A stretch of 64,000 nucleotides of DNA from Capillidium heterosporum (taxonomy: Eukaryota; Entomophthoromycota; Entomophthoromycetes; Entomophthorales; Capillidiaceae), in assembly GCA_016630905.1 (NCBI GenBank), contig WBMQ01000005.1, positions 1,674,001 through 1,738,000 of the forward strand, written 5' to 3'. Below, piece after piece: positions 46,038-57,338 of this stretch (positions are counted from its first letter, which is position 1; each line of letters opens with the position of its first letter). A program made the translations under genes and the position numbers. The notes under the pieces were generated by a model that was not told the DNA's origin, ran no database searches, and saw nothing but the letters and a program-made list of their open reading frames with translations.

Positions 46038-46146
46038 TAATTTATGGATAAATCAGGCTCTTTAGTATGTCAAGCGTTAAGGTAATGGTGCACATGGACC
46101 TGTACCAATGTGGTAGGTATCTGTATATTTGGTAGGTATATAAGGC
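46038..46146 (+). promoter_or_regulatory. Duplicated ML-gene promoter, copy B
   Basis: TAATTTATGGATAAAT (46038-46053), CACATGGACC (46091-46100), and GGTAGGTATATAAGG (46131-46145) match the promoter at 42260-42367. The duplication therefore included control sequence. The TATA box is about 80 bp before the ATG at 46222. Confidence 0.6.
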
Positions 46147-46221
46147 GGGATAGCGACCCTTACCGAGCTATATACAGCAAAAAACATCAAAAAACAAAGC
46201 AACTACAACTAAATCAAAAAT

Positions 46222-46815
46222 ATGCGGTTCTTCAAGCTCTTTGTCTTAACTGCTTTGACCACTAGCGCCGTCCTCTCCTAGCTCCTACAAAACCCTCTGT
46301 CAAGACTTTTGGAATCAAAACCGAACTCAAACTCAAAGTTGGCATCGGAAGCTGGATGCCGAGCCATGGTCCCCGGTATTATTGACGACTGTGGAAGTCC
46401 TGATGACATTTATGCCTTGGAATCTATCGTCCTGGACCCACCTCAACCGATCTTTGGCCAACCTCTCAAAATCATAATGAAGGGTACCATAAAAGAGTCA
46501 TTACTCCAAGGTGCCAACAGCATTGGCACTGTCAACGTAGGTCCCGTCTCCCTGCCTGATTTGCGCTATGATCTGTGTGCCGAACTGCGCCATGATGCAA
46601 TCGGATGTCCAACCCCATCCGGTAATCTCACTTTCACCAACAACTACAGCATCCTCTTTATGACCATTGCTGGAATCTATGACATCGATGTGCGTACTCG
46701 GAACTATGGTGGCAAACAAATTAGCTTCCTTAGGTTCAAGTTCAACTTCAAGTTGCCTGGAGTCCCCAACCTCCCTGGACTTTCTGGCTCTGGTTCTGGC
46801 TCTAGTTTAATTTAA
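46222..46815 (+). pseudogene. ML-domain protein, paralogue 3, with TAG at codon 20
   Basis: ATG at 46222 opens MRFFKLFVLTALTTSAVLS, a full signal peptide matching paralogue 2, then TAG (46279-46281) where paralogue 2 has Gln (CAA). After it the frame is open for 178 codons and contains a complete ML domain: CRAMVPGIIDDCGSPDDIYA, SIVLDPPQPIFGQPLKIIMK, RYDLCAELRHDAIGCPTPSG, IYDIDVRTRNYGGKQ and a Gly/Ser-rich tail. All four cysteines are kept. No ATG lies between the stop and the domain start. Otherwise undamaged, with an intact promoter, so the mutation is recent, or the stop is read through, or it is a sequencing error. Confidence 0.7.
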
Positions 46816-49256
46816 TTTAGATGCACCCCTAGTTCCACTTACCCTGCTTTAACCTACCTACTTGGACTTTCAAGTAGATAAAACTACAAATGTTAACTTT
46901 TGGAAGCATCGTTACTCATATTCTACTCCATCTTTATTGTATTTAATAAACTTTATCCCTACATTTGCCTTTTTGAAGTTCTTGGTTAACACATTTACTT
47001 TTCCCACTTGCTGGACTTTATTGCTATATACATTATTTTAAAAAATTCTATTGAACATACCATTTAGCTATTATTTGAAATTACTACTTCTACAAGAATA
47101 AATATTGATGAAAGCTAATTTACAAGGATAGTAGCCGTACTATATTAATATAGTGCCACTAAATTAGCTTAAGACTGTCCATACCCTGCTTAGTTTACTC
47201 TATGATCCTCGACGTTCTAAAATTGAGCTAATTTTAAGCTTACATTTGTTTTGGTTTAGCTTTAAACTAAATGCCATTTTAATAAGGAGGAATATTAGAT
47301 ATTTGAATGTATAGCCTGTAAATTGAAAAGTAGCTGTTTCTAGGTAGAAATTTAGAAAGACCTGGTGGATGAGAAGATTAAATGTATAGGACACTGTGCC
47401 AAGAAAGAATCTTCAATTGGCTTTATCAGCCACATATTAGATATTTAAGTCAAATGCAAAGTATAGGAGTGTGGAAAATCCTATCAGCAATTCCGACCAA
47501 ACTCAATCTATTAAATACCCAATCGAAAGATTCATGAATGAGACTTTTAAAATGTAAAATTATATGCAGCTATATCATTTACTTGAAATCCAACGATATA
47601 TGTACCATTACTATAAATGGCATATGTCTTTTTCAGCAACCGAATCTAGGGGTAGTACATTTTTTCTTTAACTCTACTAAATAAACAATTCGGGTATACA
47701 AACTCATACCATCAAATCCGTATACTTTGTTTCCAGCAATCTTCGATCTTATCAAAAGAAGCCAGAAGATTAAAAAGCTTTACAAGATGAATGGACAGCT
47801 TACTATATCTGATTTAATCGTTTAAATGAAATGGAACCAAAGGATTTATATAGCTTAATAAACCAAAAATTTAGTTTGTGGAATGTGGATTTAGGTATTA
47901 GGAATTCTTTTGTAGAAGGGCAGTTCTTTTATCAGGTCAAGTTCCCATAAACGCTACACAGCCCCATTATAATACTTTATTTTGATATGGCAGTCAAATT
48001 GGAACATTCGATGTTCCCATTTTTGGAATGTAGTCCGCTCAAGTTACTCTTATTTACCAACAGTTTATAAGGTTTATAGGTGTTATTTCCATCTTGGGTA
48101 TAAGTTTCGCACGCTCATCCCTTGAAAATTCAATGGTGGATTGATATTTGTAAAAGTTTTGATTTAAAATAAGGCTAATCCGAAGTGAAAATAGAGTATA
48201 TATTATTTGCCAAAACTTGAATCATACTTATTGTCTTATATAAGCATCTTTAATGGGGTCTTGAATTTTGGTATGATACATCGTTCAAGTTCCCATTGGT
48301 ATTTCATCGTTAAGAAAGAAGGATACCCTTCTAAAACCGTGGTTTTTGATCTTTGTTGATGGTAGATAATACTTTAAAGCAAATTACTTTGCACCTATAA
48401 AGTCGAAAACTACTGCTCTAAAGCCAGCTATCGTAGCAAACTAAATTTGACTTGGGTCCAAGATATCGAAGCTTAACAATCTCAAACTGGAATATTACTA
48501 AACTAGGAGCCGCATCTTTATCTTCATATGTCTTATTCCTCTTCGTCCCAAATTATATGACTACTAATTTAAATCGATAGTAAAGCTTTTGGACAAACTA
48601 TTCATACAAATGCTATTCCCTTCGTTTGGATTTTATGGGAATATCCAAATTGAAATCTATGAGAATACATCTAGTAAATCCAAACAGATAAGGGAATCAA
48701 TTGCTGACATTCAAAAGCCCCACTCAAATCGGAAACAATTTATCCGTATTAAGGGCAAATTCAATCGAAGGCGAAAGAGTTCAGTTCAACTGAGGTATAC
48801 TACTTCAGTAGTTTCCAACATTTCCGAAATATACTTCGCACCTAAATATGTGCTAAATATATAGAACCAACTCGCCATCTCCTAAATGTTCTAATAAGCT
48901 GGCAAACTAAAGGCTCACCAATAAACTTAAAAATCTGGAAGAAGCCTATAGTGGTCAGTCGAAAAGCTGATGTTTTCAATTCTGGATCGTGGCCAAACAA
49001 GATTCAGGACTTATATAGCAATTTCATAGACTAACAAAGCAAGCCCAAACTCAACTTCAACTTTTGACCTTGGATATCGAACTTTAATATATTTGATGGT
49101 AAATAATATATCTAAAATAGTAATGTTGACAAATATGTTGGGATTAGTAACCTATACAGTAATAACAGATTCAGGATTTTTGGTTGAGCTATACTTTTTC
49201 AAAAGACTATAAAACGAGGCTATCTCAGTCTAACGATTTCAAAATTTATTTTTCAA
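46816..49256. other. Gene-poor region
   Basis: AT-rich. A plus-strand frame around 48589-48864 (from TTG; internal ATG gives MLFPSFGFYGNIQIEIYENT) has a basic C-terminal half but no known motif. Not called as a gene. Confidence 0.35.
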
Positions 49257-50684
49257 ATGAAGTTACCAACAACGTTCTTTTCGACAATCTTCTTAACGAC
49301 ACTGCTAACCTCAACAGATGCCCTTGCTCCTGTATGTATCTTAGGTGGTGGCGTTAGTGGTATAACTATGGCTCGGAAATTGCGATCCCAAAACATCCCC
49401 AGCGTTATCTTCGAAGCGGAAAATCGAATCGGTGGTAAAGTCTATACCTGGCGTGGTGAAGGTGGTAGCAAAGTAGAGATGGGTGCCTTATTTTTAGCTA
49501 CCGACGCCGACCACCTGCGAGCTGCAATACGCGAGACTGGTTTCAAGATCACTAGGTATGCAAAGAACAATATCACAGCCTTTTCGAGGGATACTGGTTT
49601 CTTAGCTACTCCACCTTTACCTTCGATTGAACAATATGAGCAGATGCGCGCCGCTTCTATCAAGTATACGAATTTGAGGGATTCTTATGACTTGACGTAC
49701 GGGTTTGTAAACGCGCCCAACGAGCTGAAGGTTTCTTTACTGGAGTGGTTACTAAAGAATCAGCTTCAAGCCCTCATCCCGACCTTCGTACCTATCATTA
49801 CCAGCCAAGGGTATGGACCTTTGGATAGTATACCTGCTCTGTACGCTTTACGACTTTTGGACCTGAGTCGAGTTTCCGACGTCCAAGATTTTTTGAATGA
49901 TCTGTTCGTCATCGAGGACGGCCTTGATAAGCTGTGGGAGACTTTAGCTAGGGGCCTCAACATCCGGCTACAAGCAAAAGTTCAATCGATACAGCGACTT
50001 GCCTCTTGGGACCCTTACTCGCGTAGATACCAGTCTATTATTCGATTCGCCAACCCTGCTCTACAGCCTGCCTTATGTTCCAAAATCATCGTCGCCTTCC
50101 CACCTCTCCTTGAGAAATTGGGCTCTATGATTAAAGATATTACGTACTGGGAGAGGGAAATCTTATCTCACATCAAGGTTCACCACTACACTTCAGCTGT
50201 CGTTCGAGCCCCTAAGTTCAGTTCCGATATGTACCTCAACCTCCTTCCTAATAAGATTACCCCCGACATGGGTATGGTCGAACCGGAAGGTAAAGAGGAA
50301 CCTATGGCCTACATCAAGCAAGGCTATCCCTATTATTCATCATACTCGTGGTCCAAAGGAGATTTCCAAGCAGCACCGGCATTTCCCAAGACTGGAGCTA
50401 TTACTTCCAACCTCGACATCACCTTGAAAAAACTGGATGCCAGCATGATCACTAGTTCGCAAACTGCATCCAAAGCTTTGTTTGAAAAGACTTGGGAGTA
50501 CTTCCCTCATGTTAGTATCCAATCGATGACTCAGTTTGACTTTTTTAGGAAGTTTGATCAACTGCAAGGGTTTAGGGATGTTTTCTATGCTAGTACGTTG
50601 ACTGGATTCGAAGTTATGAATAACGCCATGGAGAACGTGGATCATTTGTTTAGGACTAAGGTGTTGCCCAGCATACCGAGATAA
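49257..50684 (+). CDS. Secreted flavin-containing amine oxidase-like protein (475 aa)
   Basis: FAD-dependent oxidoreductase of the amine-oxidase superfamily. Signal peptide (residues 1-22, LPTTFFSTIFLTTLLTSTDA), then the dinucleotide-binding motif CILGGGVSGITMARKL (28-42) with Glu53 placed to bind ribose, and RIGGKVYTWR (57-66), the family's second FAD motif, followed by VEMGALFL where FAD-dependent amine oxidases have a conserved E-x-G. The C-terminus YASTLTGFEVMNNAMENVDH matches the last FAD-contact region in position, though YAG is replaced by YAS. Length is typical. Intronless, ATG at 49257. Probably extracellular; substrate (amine, prenylcysteine-like or other) is not deducible. Confidence 0.82.
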   Translation: MKLPTTFFSTIFLTTLLTSTDALAPVCILGGGVSGITMARKLRSQNIPSVIFEAENRIGGKVYTWRGEGGSKVEMGALFLATDADHLRAAIRETGFKITRYAKNNITAFSRDTGFLATPPLPSIEQYEQMRAASIKYTNLRDSYDLTYGFVNAPNELKVSLLEWLLKNQLQALIPTFVPIITSQGYGPLDSIPALYALRLLDLSRVSDVQDFLNDLFVIEDGLDKLWETLARGLNIRLQAKVQSIQRLASWDPYSRRYQSIIRFANPALQPALCSKIIVAFPPLLEKLGSMIKDITYWEREILSHIKVHHYTSAVVRAPKFSSDMYLNLLPNKITPDMGMVEPEGKEEPMAYIKQGYPYYSSYSWSKGDFQAAPAFPKTGAITSNLDITLKKLDASMITSSQTASKALFEKTWEYFPHVSIQSMTQFDFFRKFDQLQGFRDVFYASTLTGFEVMNNAMENVDHLFRTKVLPSIPR

Positions 50685-53207
50685 TTTTTGATGCTCTATA
50701 TTTCACTAATATAATAAACGTTGATTTTGCTTTATAAATTACTTGATCTATCTTTATATAGTTGGTATTTTACTGGATTACAACTTTTGCTTTCTATTTA
50801 AGGATAAGATGTTTGGAATAGTTCAAATTAAACACATATTTTTACATATGCAACCTCCATGTAGTACAAGTTGAGTGAAAGAGAATACTCTAAAAACCAG
50901 ATCTTGTTAAAAAACCTAAAACTTATAAGAGTTACATTTCGACTGAGTTTGTAAAAGTAGATTTAGAATGGACTTCAATAGTTTTGTAGATAAAGATTTA
51001 ATATGCTGTGCTTGTACAAATATCGGTGTTCTAGTTTTTAATACTCAATAGGAAATTTATGAATACTATTGAATTAGTACTACTTACTAGTATACAATTA
51101 TATCATTAAAATTTAACCCTAGTTTTGCTATATTTAAAAATGTAAAAAGCTAGTTTGAAATGCAAAACTATTTGTGAAAAGAAATTCTGTAGTCTTGTAA
51201 CAATATAGTTTAAAATAAAGTTTCCTGATGGAGTAGGCATTTAGCTAACTTTTCAAAAGCTGATTCAAATACTACTTCTATTTGGGACAACTGGCCTTGT
51301 TGGTTAGCTATTTGACTGTAAAAAGGAACGGAAGGATTTGATGCTACAATCAATATATATATCGATGTTGCAGGCATATAATAGCTCGACAAGAATTATC
51401 AGCAATAATTGTCATATTAACCTGTACTTTTATAGCAGCTTTTACGTCGACACCTTAGTTTAAGAACTTACTTTAAATGAGTGATTTGGAGCGATGTAAT
51501 TTAAAAACCGAGGTACTTGATGCTTTGACAGTGCTAAATGTTGGCACAAGAACCAAGACTATTACGACTGCTACTACTATGATGAAAATAGAAGTTGTTC
51601 TTGGTCTAATATATGAGACCGTGAACGTGATAATGCATTCAAGCACTCTGTTTCAAGTTATAAGGCAATGGGTCTTTATGTAACTCTATCCAAAATACTT
51701 GCTCACTCTGTTGAATTAAGCATGGCAATAGTTACTATTACTTTTATAAGAAAGAAGAAGTATGTGAATTGGAGACTATGTTTAATATTTCAAATGTATA
51801 GTTTCTGTTTGATGTTGATTAAATATAATTTGCTATAAAATTCTTTGTAACTACAGCCTTTATCGGATATTGATGATTTATTGTATGACCTTTAGTATAA
51901 AAATCTATAATTGCTTGGATCTTCAAATGCCTACTTTAAACTTTTCCAAAAGCTGTCGTAAATTTATAAGGTTGTTTGAACAATTGAAAATAAAGTATAA
52001 GCTTTATTATATAATTTTATTTTAAAGTCTTACTTTTTGAGTTTGGACTGTAAAGTTAGGAGATGGATCAACACATTGATATTTGAAGTGTATCACTTAT
52101 TTACATTCTAACAAATATTTTAGTTTTAGAGACAGACAGTATGGTGATTAGTATTGAAGCGTGAAAAAATCTTTACCCTTTCCCGTTCAGGGAGATTGAA
52201 TGAAAGCTGCATCTTTTATCATAAATTGAAATTTTCTGTCAATAGTAAATGTAATATTAAGTAAATCCTTGATAAAGCTGTGTTTTATTTATATTGACAT
52301 AAAAGATGTTTTTGGTCAATGGAAATAGTGTTGAATGGAGACTTTTGGAGTGGAAGTTAATTGTTGAGACAATGGCTATGAGAGATCCTAGTTAAGTAAA
52401 TAGAGCCTGATGTTTAACAGTCCCAACTTGAAAGTCGAGTAGTAAAGTTAGTTTTTTGGACTATCCTTGAAGTTTAATTATTTATTGACCGATCCAAACC
52501 TTGTCGCCAATGAATTTCAGTTATATGTTTGTAGATTTTTATAGGTACTTTTTAATTTACTTTTTCAAGGGATAGAGCTTTTGTATCTATATATAATAGT
52601 TTATTGTAGTGGGGCATATGTAGGTCTCAAACTATACCAACTTACCTTCACGCACTTGAAAGTTCCTTGAAGCAAATGTGGTATCCAAAGGTGCTCTTTT
52701 ATTATGGTCGGATACAGGTAGGAGCTATTATAGGATATACTGTAATGATGGTTCCACGAAGTTCAAGCTATAGGAACTTATCCACCAAAACATTTTAGTT
52801 GGCGCCTTTGTATTATATATGGTGGTACATATTTATTTTAAAATTTGGAAACAGACATAGCTGTTATAGTTCTTTTAATATATGCTTCTATAGCACTATG
52901 TGTGCTTATTTAAACCTTCTATTTATAAACCAATACTTTAATTTCAAATACGATACGCGTTAATAAACACCAACTATCTGATCCAACTTATTAATTCAAT
53001 TGGTTACCTAGTCAGTTGACTGCAAATTAGATTATTTAAATTTGGTATGACAAATTTTCGTATTAAAAGTTTGATACACACCATGCTCAAACTTTTAAAG
53101 TTTATTTGAGCCTCTTGTACTTTTCTTGTCTTCTTTTCGTTCTTTTGCTTTTAGCAACTAAATCTATATACCCTCTGCATCGACTTTAGGGAAAAGGGTG
53201 GTTTACG
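50685..53207. other. Gene-poor region
   Basis: AT-rich, about 2.5 kb. An ATG frame of 68 codons at 51477-51683 (Thr-rich, TKTITTATTMMK) has no support beyond its start codon. The last 100 bp hold the promoter of the next gene. Confidence 0.45.
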
Positions 53208-53993
53208 ATGGCTGGGACTTTGACTGATATGCAAATGCGAGCACCTACACCAACTTCAACTGAAGGTGTTTCTTTGGAGCTTACCAACTTGACGGTAGTA
53301 GCAACCACATCGACCAACTCCTCCAATTTGAATTTGAATCCTAACGTCGCTCGCAACGACTACTACAATCGACAGCTGTACGAAGATATCAACCAATCCC
53401 TCCCCGACTTGAACACCAACGTCTCCTTCGATACAGCATTGACGGCTGTTGATAGTTTGACTGCCAGACCCAACCCCAATAATTTAGTCATAAAACACCA
53501 CTACACCTTTGACTTTTCAACGAATAAAGTGCTTGTCGAAGTGCTACGAACTCGAAACATCTACGTCAAGAAAGAGTTCAAAAGTTGTATGAAACGGACC
53601 TGCTTTTATAGGATATCGTTCATCTTCGCCACTACCTTGATTATTGTCGCTATCTTGGGTGCTACTATAGGCAGATTGATGATGATAAGTATAAGCTCAG
53701 TCGCTATTGCTTTACTGTTCGCTGTTTTGTGTATTTTGAGTTTGCACCGCACTATTAATTATTTGGATCATCCTGAACAGCATAGATTTTTCTTTATACG
53801 GTACTTTAACGAGCCTGATCCTAACTTCAATAACAACTGTGTGGATGAGTTACCGTTACCTCCGCCTGCCTATGGGCCAGCTACTTTACTGCCACCAGCT
53901 TACATTGGGAATGTGATTGGTAGTAACGAAAGATTGGGTGTTGATGGAGTGCAAATTGTTGTTGTACCAGACTATGAGCCTAGGCCTAGTTAG
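53208..53993 (+). CDS. Two-helix membrane protein with two PPAY motifs (261 aa)
   Basis: Intronless, ATG at 53208. The N-terminal 130 residues are hydrophilic and rich in Thr, Asn and Ser. Two hydrophobic helices follow (about 133-154 and 157-178) separated by only a short turn, so both termini should face the same side, likely the cytosol. The C-terminal tail has PPAY at 219-222 and 229-232. PPxY motifs bind WW domains of Rsp5/Nedd4 ubiquitin ligases, so the protein may be a ligase adaptor or be sorted by ubiquitin; this is inference. No family recognised. A polyadenylation-like AATAAA lies at 54061, just before a 75-bp hairpin. Confidence 0.75.
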   Translation: MAGTLTDMQMRAPTPTSTEGVSLELTNLTVVATTSTNSSNLNLNPNVARNDYYNRQLYEDINQSLPDLNTNVSFDTALTAVDSLTARPNPNNLVIKHHYTFDFSTNKVLVEVLRTRNIYVKKEFKSCMKRTCFYRISFIFATTLIIVAILGATIGRLMMISISSVAIALLFAVLCILSLHRTINYLDHPEQHRFFFIRYFNEPDPNFNNNCVDELPLPPPAYGPATLLPPAYIGNVIGSNERLGVDGVQIVVVPDYEPRPS

Positions 53994-54101
53994 CTGATGC
54001 TCTTTAAAACTTTAGTTGTGTTAATGTGTTAAGCCCTCAGCTTGATCTATTTATTAGTTTAATAAAGTATGTTATTGTTGTTGATTGAATATTGACTTGT
54101 T

Positions 54102-54176
54102 ACCTCTGCTCATTTTTACTTTACACTTTTGTTGTTACTTGCTTGGGTAAAATGTAAAGTAAATTTGAACAGAGGT
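54102..54176. repeat. 75-bp imperfect inverted repeat (hairpin)
   Basis: Arm one starts ACCTCTGCTCATTTTTACTT (54102). Arm two ends TTTGAACAGAGGT (54176). The arms pair over about 28 bp with few mismatches around an 18-bp loop. Located just 3' of the PPAY gene. It could be a MITE-like insertion, a folded 3' UTR, or a transcript end signal. No target-site duplication is obvious. Confidence 0.7.
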
Positions 54177-54637
54177 AGTACTGCGTATCTGGATTCGATT
54201 TCACTACTTTAGTTTCATATATATTTAGTTTGTTGAAGGTCAATTCTTACTAGCTATAATGTGTTTTGAATTAGCTGCCATAACATTCCTCAATTCGAAA
54301 CTATAGACAGATAGCTTCAAATGGGATAGAGGTAAGGGAAAGGTTGGCGGATTAGTTCCTAATTTAATCAATTTTCATCACTGGATTGAAAGTCTTCAAA
54401 GAAATTAACTCAAACTTTGAGCTATGACAATTTCCAAAGAACATCAATCAAAAGCTGCATTACACCAACCTAGAGATGACTAAAAGTTAAACGTTGGCTA
54501 CGAACTTGCCTATGAATAGGCTTTCAAATTTAATTTGGACTTCTTTTTAGCATATATATACATTTATTTATTCAGATTTGAGGTAGCTAGCCTCGTTGGA
54601 TCGAAGCTGTACTTGTCAATTTAGAAAAAGTTGTTTA
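54177..54637. other. Intergenic, no gene seen
   Basis: AT-rich. Nothing recognisable. Confidence 0.4.
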
Positions 54638-54904
54638 TTAGAGCCACAAGTCAGTATCCTCCTCTGGTACATAAGTGATGTAGCTTAATGTCAGATTAAC
54701 CCACACTTTCGTACCTGAGCACTTGAATATTTTATACTTACCCCCATCGCAGATGAGCAATGTATACTTGCCCTGACGCCTTTTGTGATAGAACAATCAC
54801 TCGACTTTGTCTTCAAAGACTTTGTTATATTTTAACCAGAAATTGGATAGTGTTTTGGCACAGTGTAAGCGCAATAAGAGGATCATAGTTGGAGGAAGGA
54901 TAGC
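54638..54904 (-). pseudogene. Decayed coding frame of unknown family
   Basis: One minus-strand frame reads MILLLRLHCAKTLSNFWLKY, NKVFEDKVE, a TGA, then LFYHKRRQGKYTLLICDGGK, YKIFKCSGTKVWVNLTLSYI and a double stop. The piece with K-Y-K-I-F-K-C and W could be a small zinc-finger-like or transposase-associated module, but this is a guess. One in-frame stop in about 88 codons suggests a relic. Confidence 0.28.
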
Positions 54905-55695
54905 TTGATGTGTTAGTAATTAAAGCTGGTAGTACTAATGTTGAGGTCGATTTGAGTTTGATATATATGGCTAGTTTAGGTTAAGCTTAATTTACTTTCA
55001 AATGAAGGTTCTTTGGATTTAGGTATCGTTTTAATGGCTTTCATACTTGTTTGCTTTTTGTCCTTTATGAGTGTTTATTATTTTAGGCTATTTGTAAAAT
55101 AAGGATTGGGTTTAGTATTATGGTGATCAAGTCGATCGACTACGACACCTTACTATAAAACTATATTTCCAATGTATTTTAAAAATATGAGGTCACTTAC
55201 TTTAGTTAATTTAACTTCACATTAATTTTTTGTATGTTTTATTAGATTAGAACCTGTCTCAATCTCCCATTAACTGCTTTTATTGATCTTAGAACTGTAA
55301 CTCTATCCTACTCTACTCCAAGCCATTGCTTTATTTTGGATATTTTTTATCTGTAGGGAATGTTGAAAAAAGCCTAGGATCCAATCTATTAGGATACTTG
55401 AATTTTAAATTCGTTCCATATCTTTCAAATCAAATGCTATTATATATGGTAGTAGCATATAGGATGTAGCGATACCTTGTGAACCTTTTCTGTGGATATA
55501 GATACTAAAACTGTTGAGGGTTAAGACTATGGCATATATACTGCTGCAAACTAATCATATGTTTAATTTGCAACTCCTCATTTACCAAATGCAAGTGATT
55601 TCCCTAACATACCTGTTTCTATTTCCACTTTATAACTAATTGACGTCCTTCTATCGCTAACATTGTCGCTAAAATTTCACATTGTAGATTGAAGG
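54905..55695. other. Intergenic, no gene seen
   Basis: AT-rich flank of dispersed repeat copy 3. Nothing else recognised. Confidence 0.4.
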
Positions 55696-56115
55696 CGTAA
55701 GGTCCAGGGAGGCATCGCTGGATCCAGTCAATGATGGCATCATATTGTGAGCTTTGGTGACAAAGGCTTGAATTCTCTGGATGGCAGGCTGGATAGCCAG
55801 GTGAAGGAGGCACACCATAAGGAGTGCCCATACAATGGTAGTCAAGTCCCAGTTCCAGGAGGAGACCAAAGAGACGGGTTGGGACTTGGAAGTGGAGTAG
55901 TGCTGAACTAGAGGGGGCCAGCTAGGTAGTGGTTGCGCAACCACTAATGTCACAGTGTTAAGGTCAAAAGTAGGGGTTGGTTGATAGGTCAACGTTGGTT
56001 CAAAGGGGTAGACGGTATTAGTAACATTAATTGCCCAAAAAAGATGAGATCCGAGGGTAGCGAGGATCGTCAAAAGGTAGTAGGAGGCTGGAAGGACGGG
56101 GAGACTAGACCACAT
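55669..56115 (-). CDS. Repeat-encoded two-helix membrane protein, best-preserved copy (148 aa)
   Basis: From the ATG at 56115 the frame is open to beyond the repeat end. It has a hydrophobic N-terminal segment (VLPASYYLLTILATLGSHLF), a Pro/Thr-rich loop (PFEPTLTYQPTPTFDLNTV), SSWNWDLTTIVWALLMVCLL as a second helix, then PAIQRIQAFVTKAHNMM. Its frame and text match interrupted copies at 6160-6530 and 43852-44287. Because it lies in LTR-like sequence downstream of a conserved TATTTAAA box, it could be transcribed from the repeat itself. No known family. Whether it makes protein is unknown. Confidence 0.4.
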   Translation of the reverse strand: MWSSLPVLPASYYLLTILATLGSHLFWAINVTNTVYPFEPTLTYQPTPTFDLNTVTLVVAQPLPSWPPLVQHYSTSKSQPVSLVSSWNWDLTTIVWALLMVCLLHLAIQPAIQRIQAFVTKAHNMMPSLTGSSDASLDLTPSIYNVKF

Positions 56116-56687
56116 AGTATTACTATGCTGGAAATAAAAGTACAGGTAAAGGATAAATTTATTTAGAGACAAAGGATGAGATCAGGCTGCTGGGAACAGC
56201 TATGGCTAGGGACAGGGGATGAGTAACAGCTATTAAAAATAAAGAGGTGGAACGTTGCCAAGATGCTGGCTTTTGGTAGTCATCGAGGGGTTTAAATATC
56301 CCTTTGGTATCTTGGTTGTAGTGATGCTAGCGGGATTGGTTTCCCCTGCAGCAATCCACTACTCTATAGATTAATTGAGTGCTTACCAAGTTTATCCAAA
56401 AGGCCAGTAATTATCTTAACTACTACTGATGTGTTTTCCATTGTTGGAAGGTGTGGATCAGCTAGTATGCTACTAATCGCTAGAGTTCCCAAGTTATGGT
56501 CAAGTTTAAGAAAGTAATAAAGGTAGTCGAAATAATTGATATGTGGGGTGGATTCGTAACTAAGATAGTTAAGAATTGAGGAACAAAAATTTTGAAAATT
56601 AGTAAGAAATAGAAAAAGGAAGGGAATTAAAAAAAAGAATAGGTCTAAGACCTAATAATCGGGATTGTGACGACCAGGGTTGTTATA
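55696..56687 (-). mobile_element. Solo-LTR-like dispersed repeat, copy 3 (992 bp)
   Basis: Read on the minus strand it begins TATAACAACCCTGGTCGTCA (TG changed to TA by one transition) and ends TCCCTGGACCTTACG. The TATTTAAA box (complement 56291-56298) aligns with the other copies. No adjoining gag-pol and no clear target-site duplication. This copy has the best-preserved internal reading frame. Confidence 0.62.
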
Positions 56688-57221
56688 GTAGTCATCAATT
56701 TATAGTATTTTTCATAGCTAGCTTACAATTATGCTACGTCCCAACAATGTGCTTCGGGTTATAAATTTTATCTCTCACCGACGATTCACTTTAAATTACT
56801 AGATGCCTGGTTCTACCATATTAATCAGCTGTACGAATCATTGGATCTGAACTTCAAGGGTGGACCACTGCGACCAGAACACATGTCTACCCCCTTACAG
56901 AAGAAATATCCACTTACATGTCGTTAAGTTATGACTATCTCCCAAGCTATGATATATATATCGTAACTTTTACACAGAAAAGAGACAGGTTTTTCTTGGG
57001 ATTAAGGATTTCAAGAACACTGAGGATTTTGGTATTTCGTGGTTTTAGGTCTTTAAGGTTTTAAGATCGTGTATTGAGTCGGATTAGCTTGATTAAACAT
57101 TTAAAGGTTCTTAGCCAGTGGTTTTGCAGGGATTAAGAATTTTTAGTACTTTCATTGATTGTAGAGGACTCAACCATGTCTATATTAGTCAGCCCACAAC
57201 ACGATACACATATCACGTCCC
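56688..57221. other. Flank of repeat copy 3 with coding-like relic
   Basis: About 56755-56927 on the plus strand reads GYKFYLSPTIHFKLLDAWFY, HINQLYESLDLNFKGGPL and RPEHMSTPLQKKYPLTCR before a stop. Base composition is less AT-rich than the surroundings. Possibly part of an old mobile element. No family recognised. Confidence 0.25.
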
Positions 57222-57338
57222 ATGCCAAAGGACTCATCAAGTTCGGCTGAACTGAACCAACTGGAAGCCCTAGCCAGTGACCAGACACTCGGCAAGGGCG
57301 ATCAGCCAATACTACTTATCGGTAGAGCAATAGTGTAG
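57222..57338 (+). other. Short GC-richer ORF (38 aa), possible mobile-element relic
   Basis: ATG at 57222 opens MPKDSSSSAELNQLEALASD then QTLGKGDQPILLIGRAIV and TAG. Codon composition is unlike the AT-rich surroundings, and the text resembles the start of a gag-like or cytosolic protein, but it is too short to assign. Confidence 0.22.
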
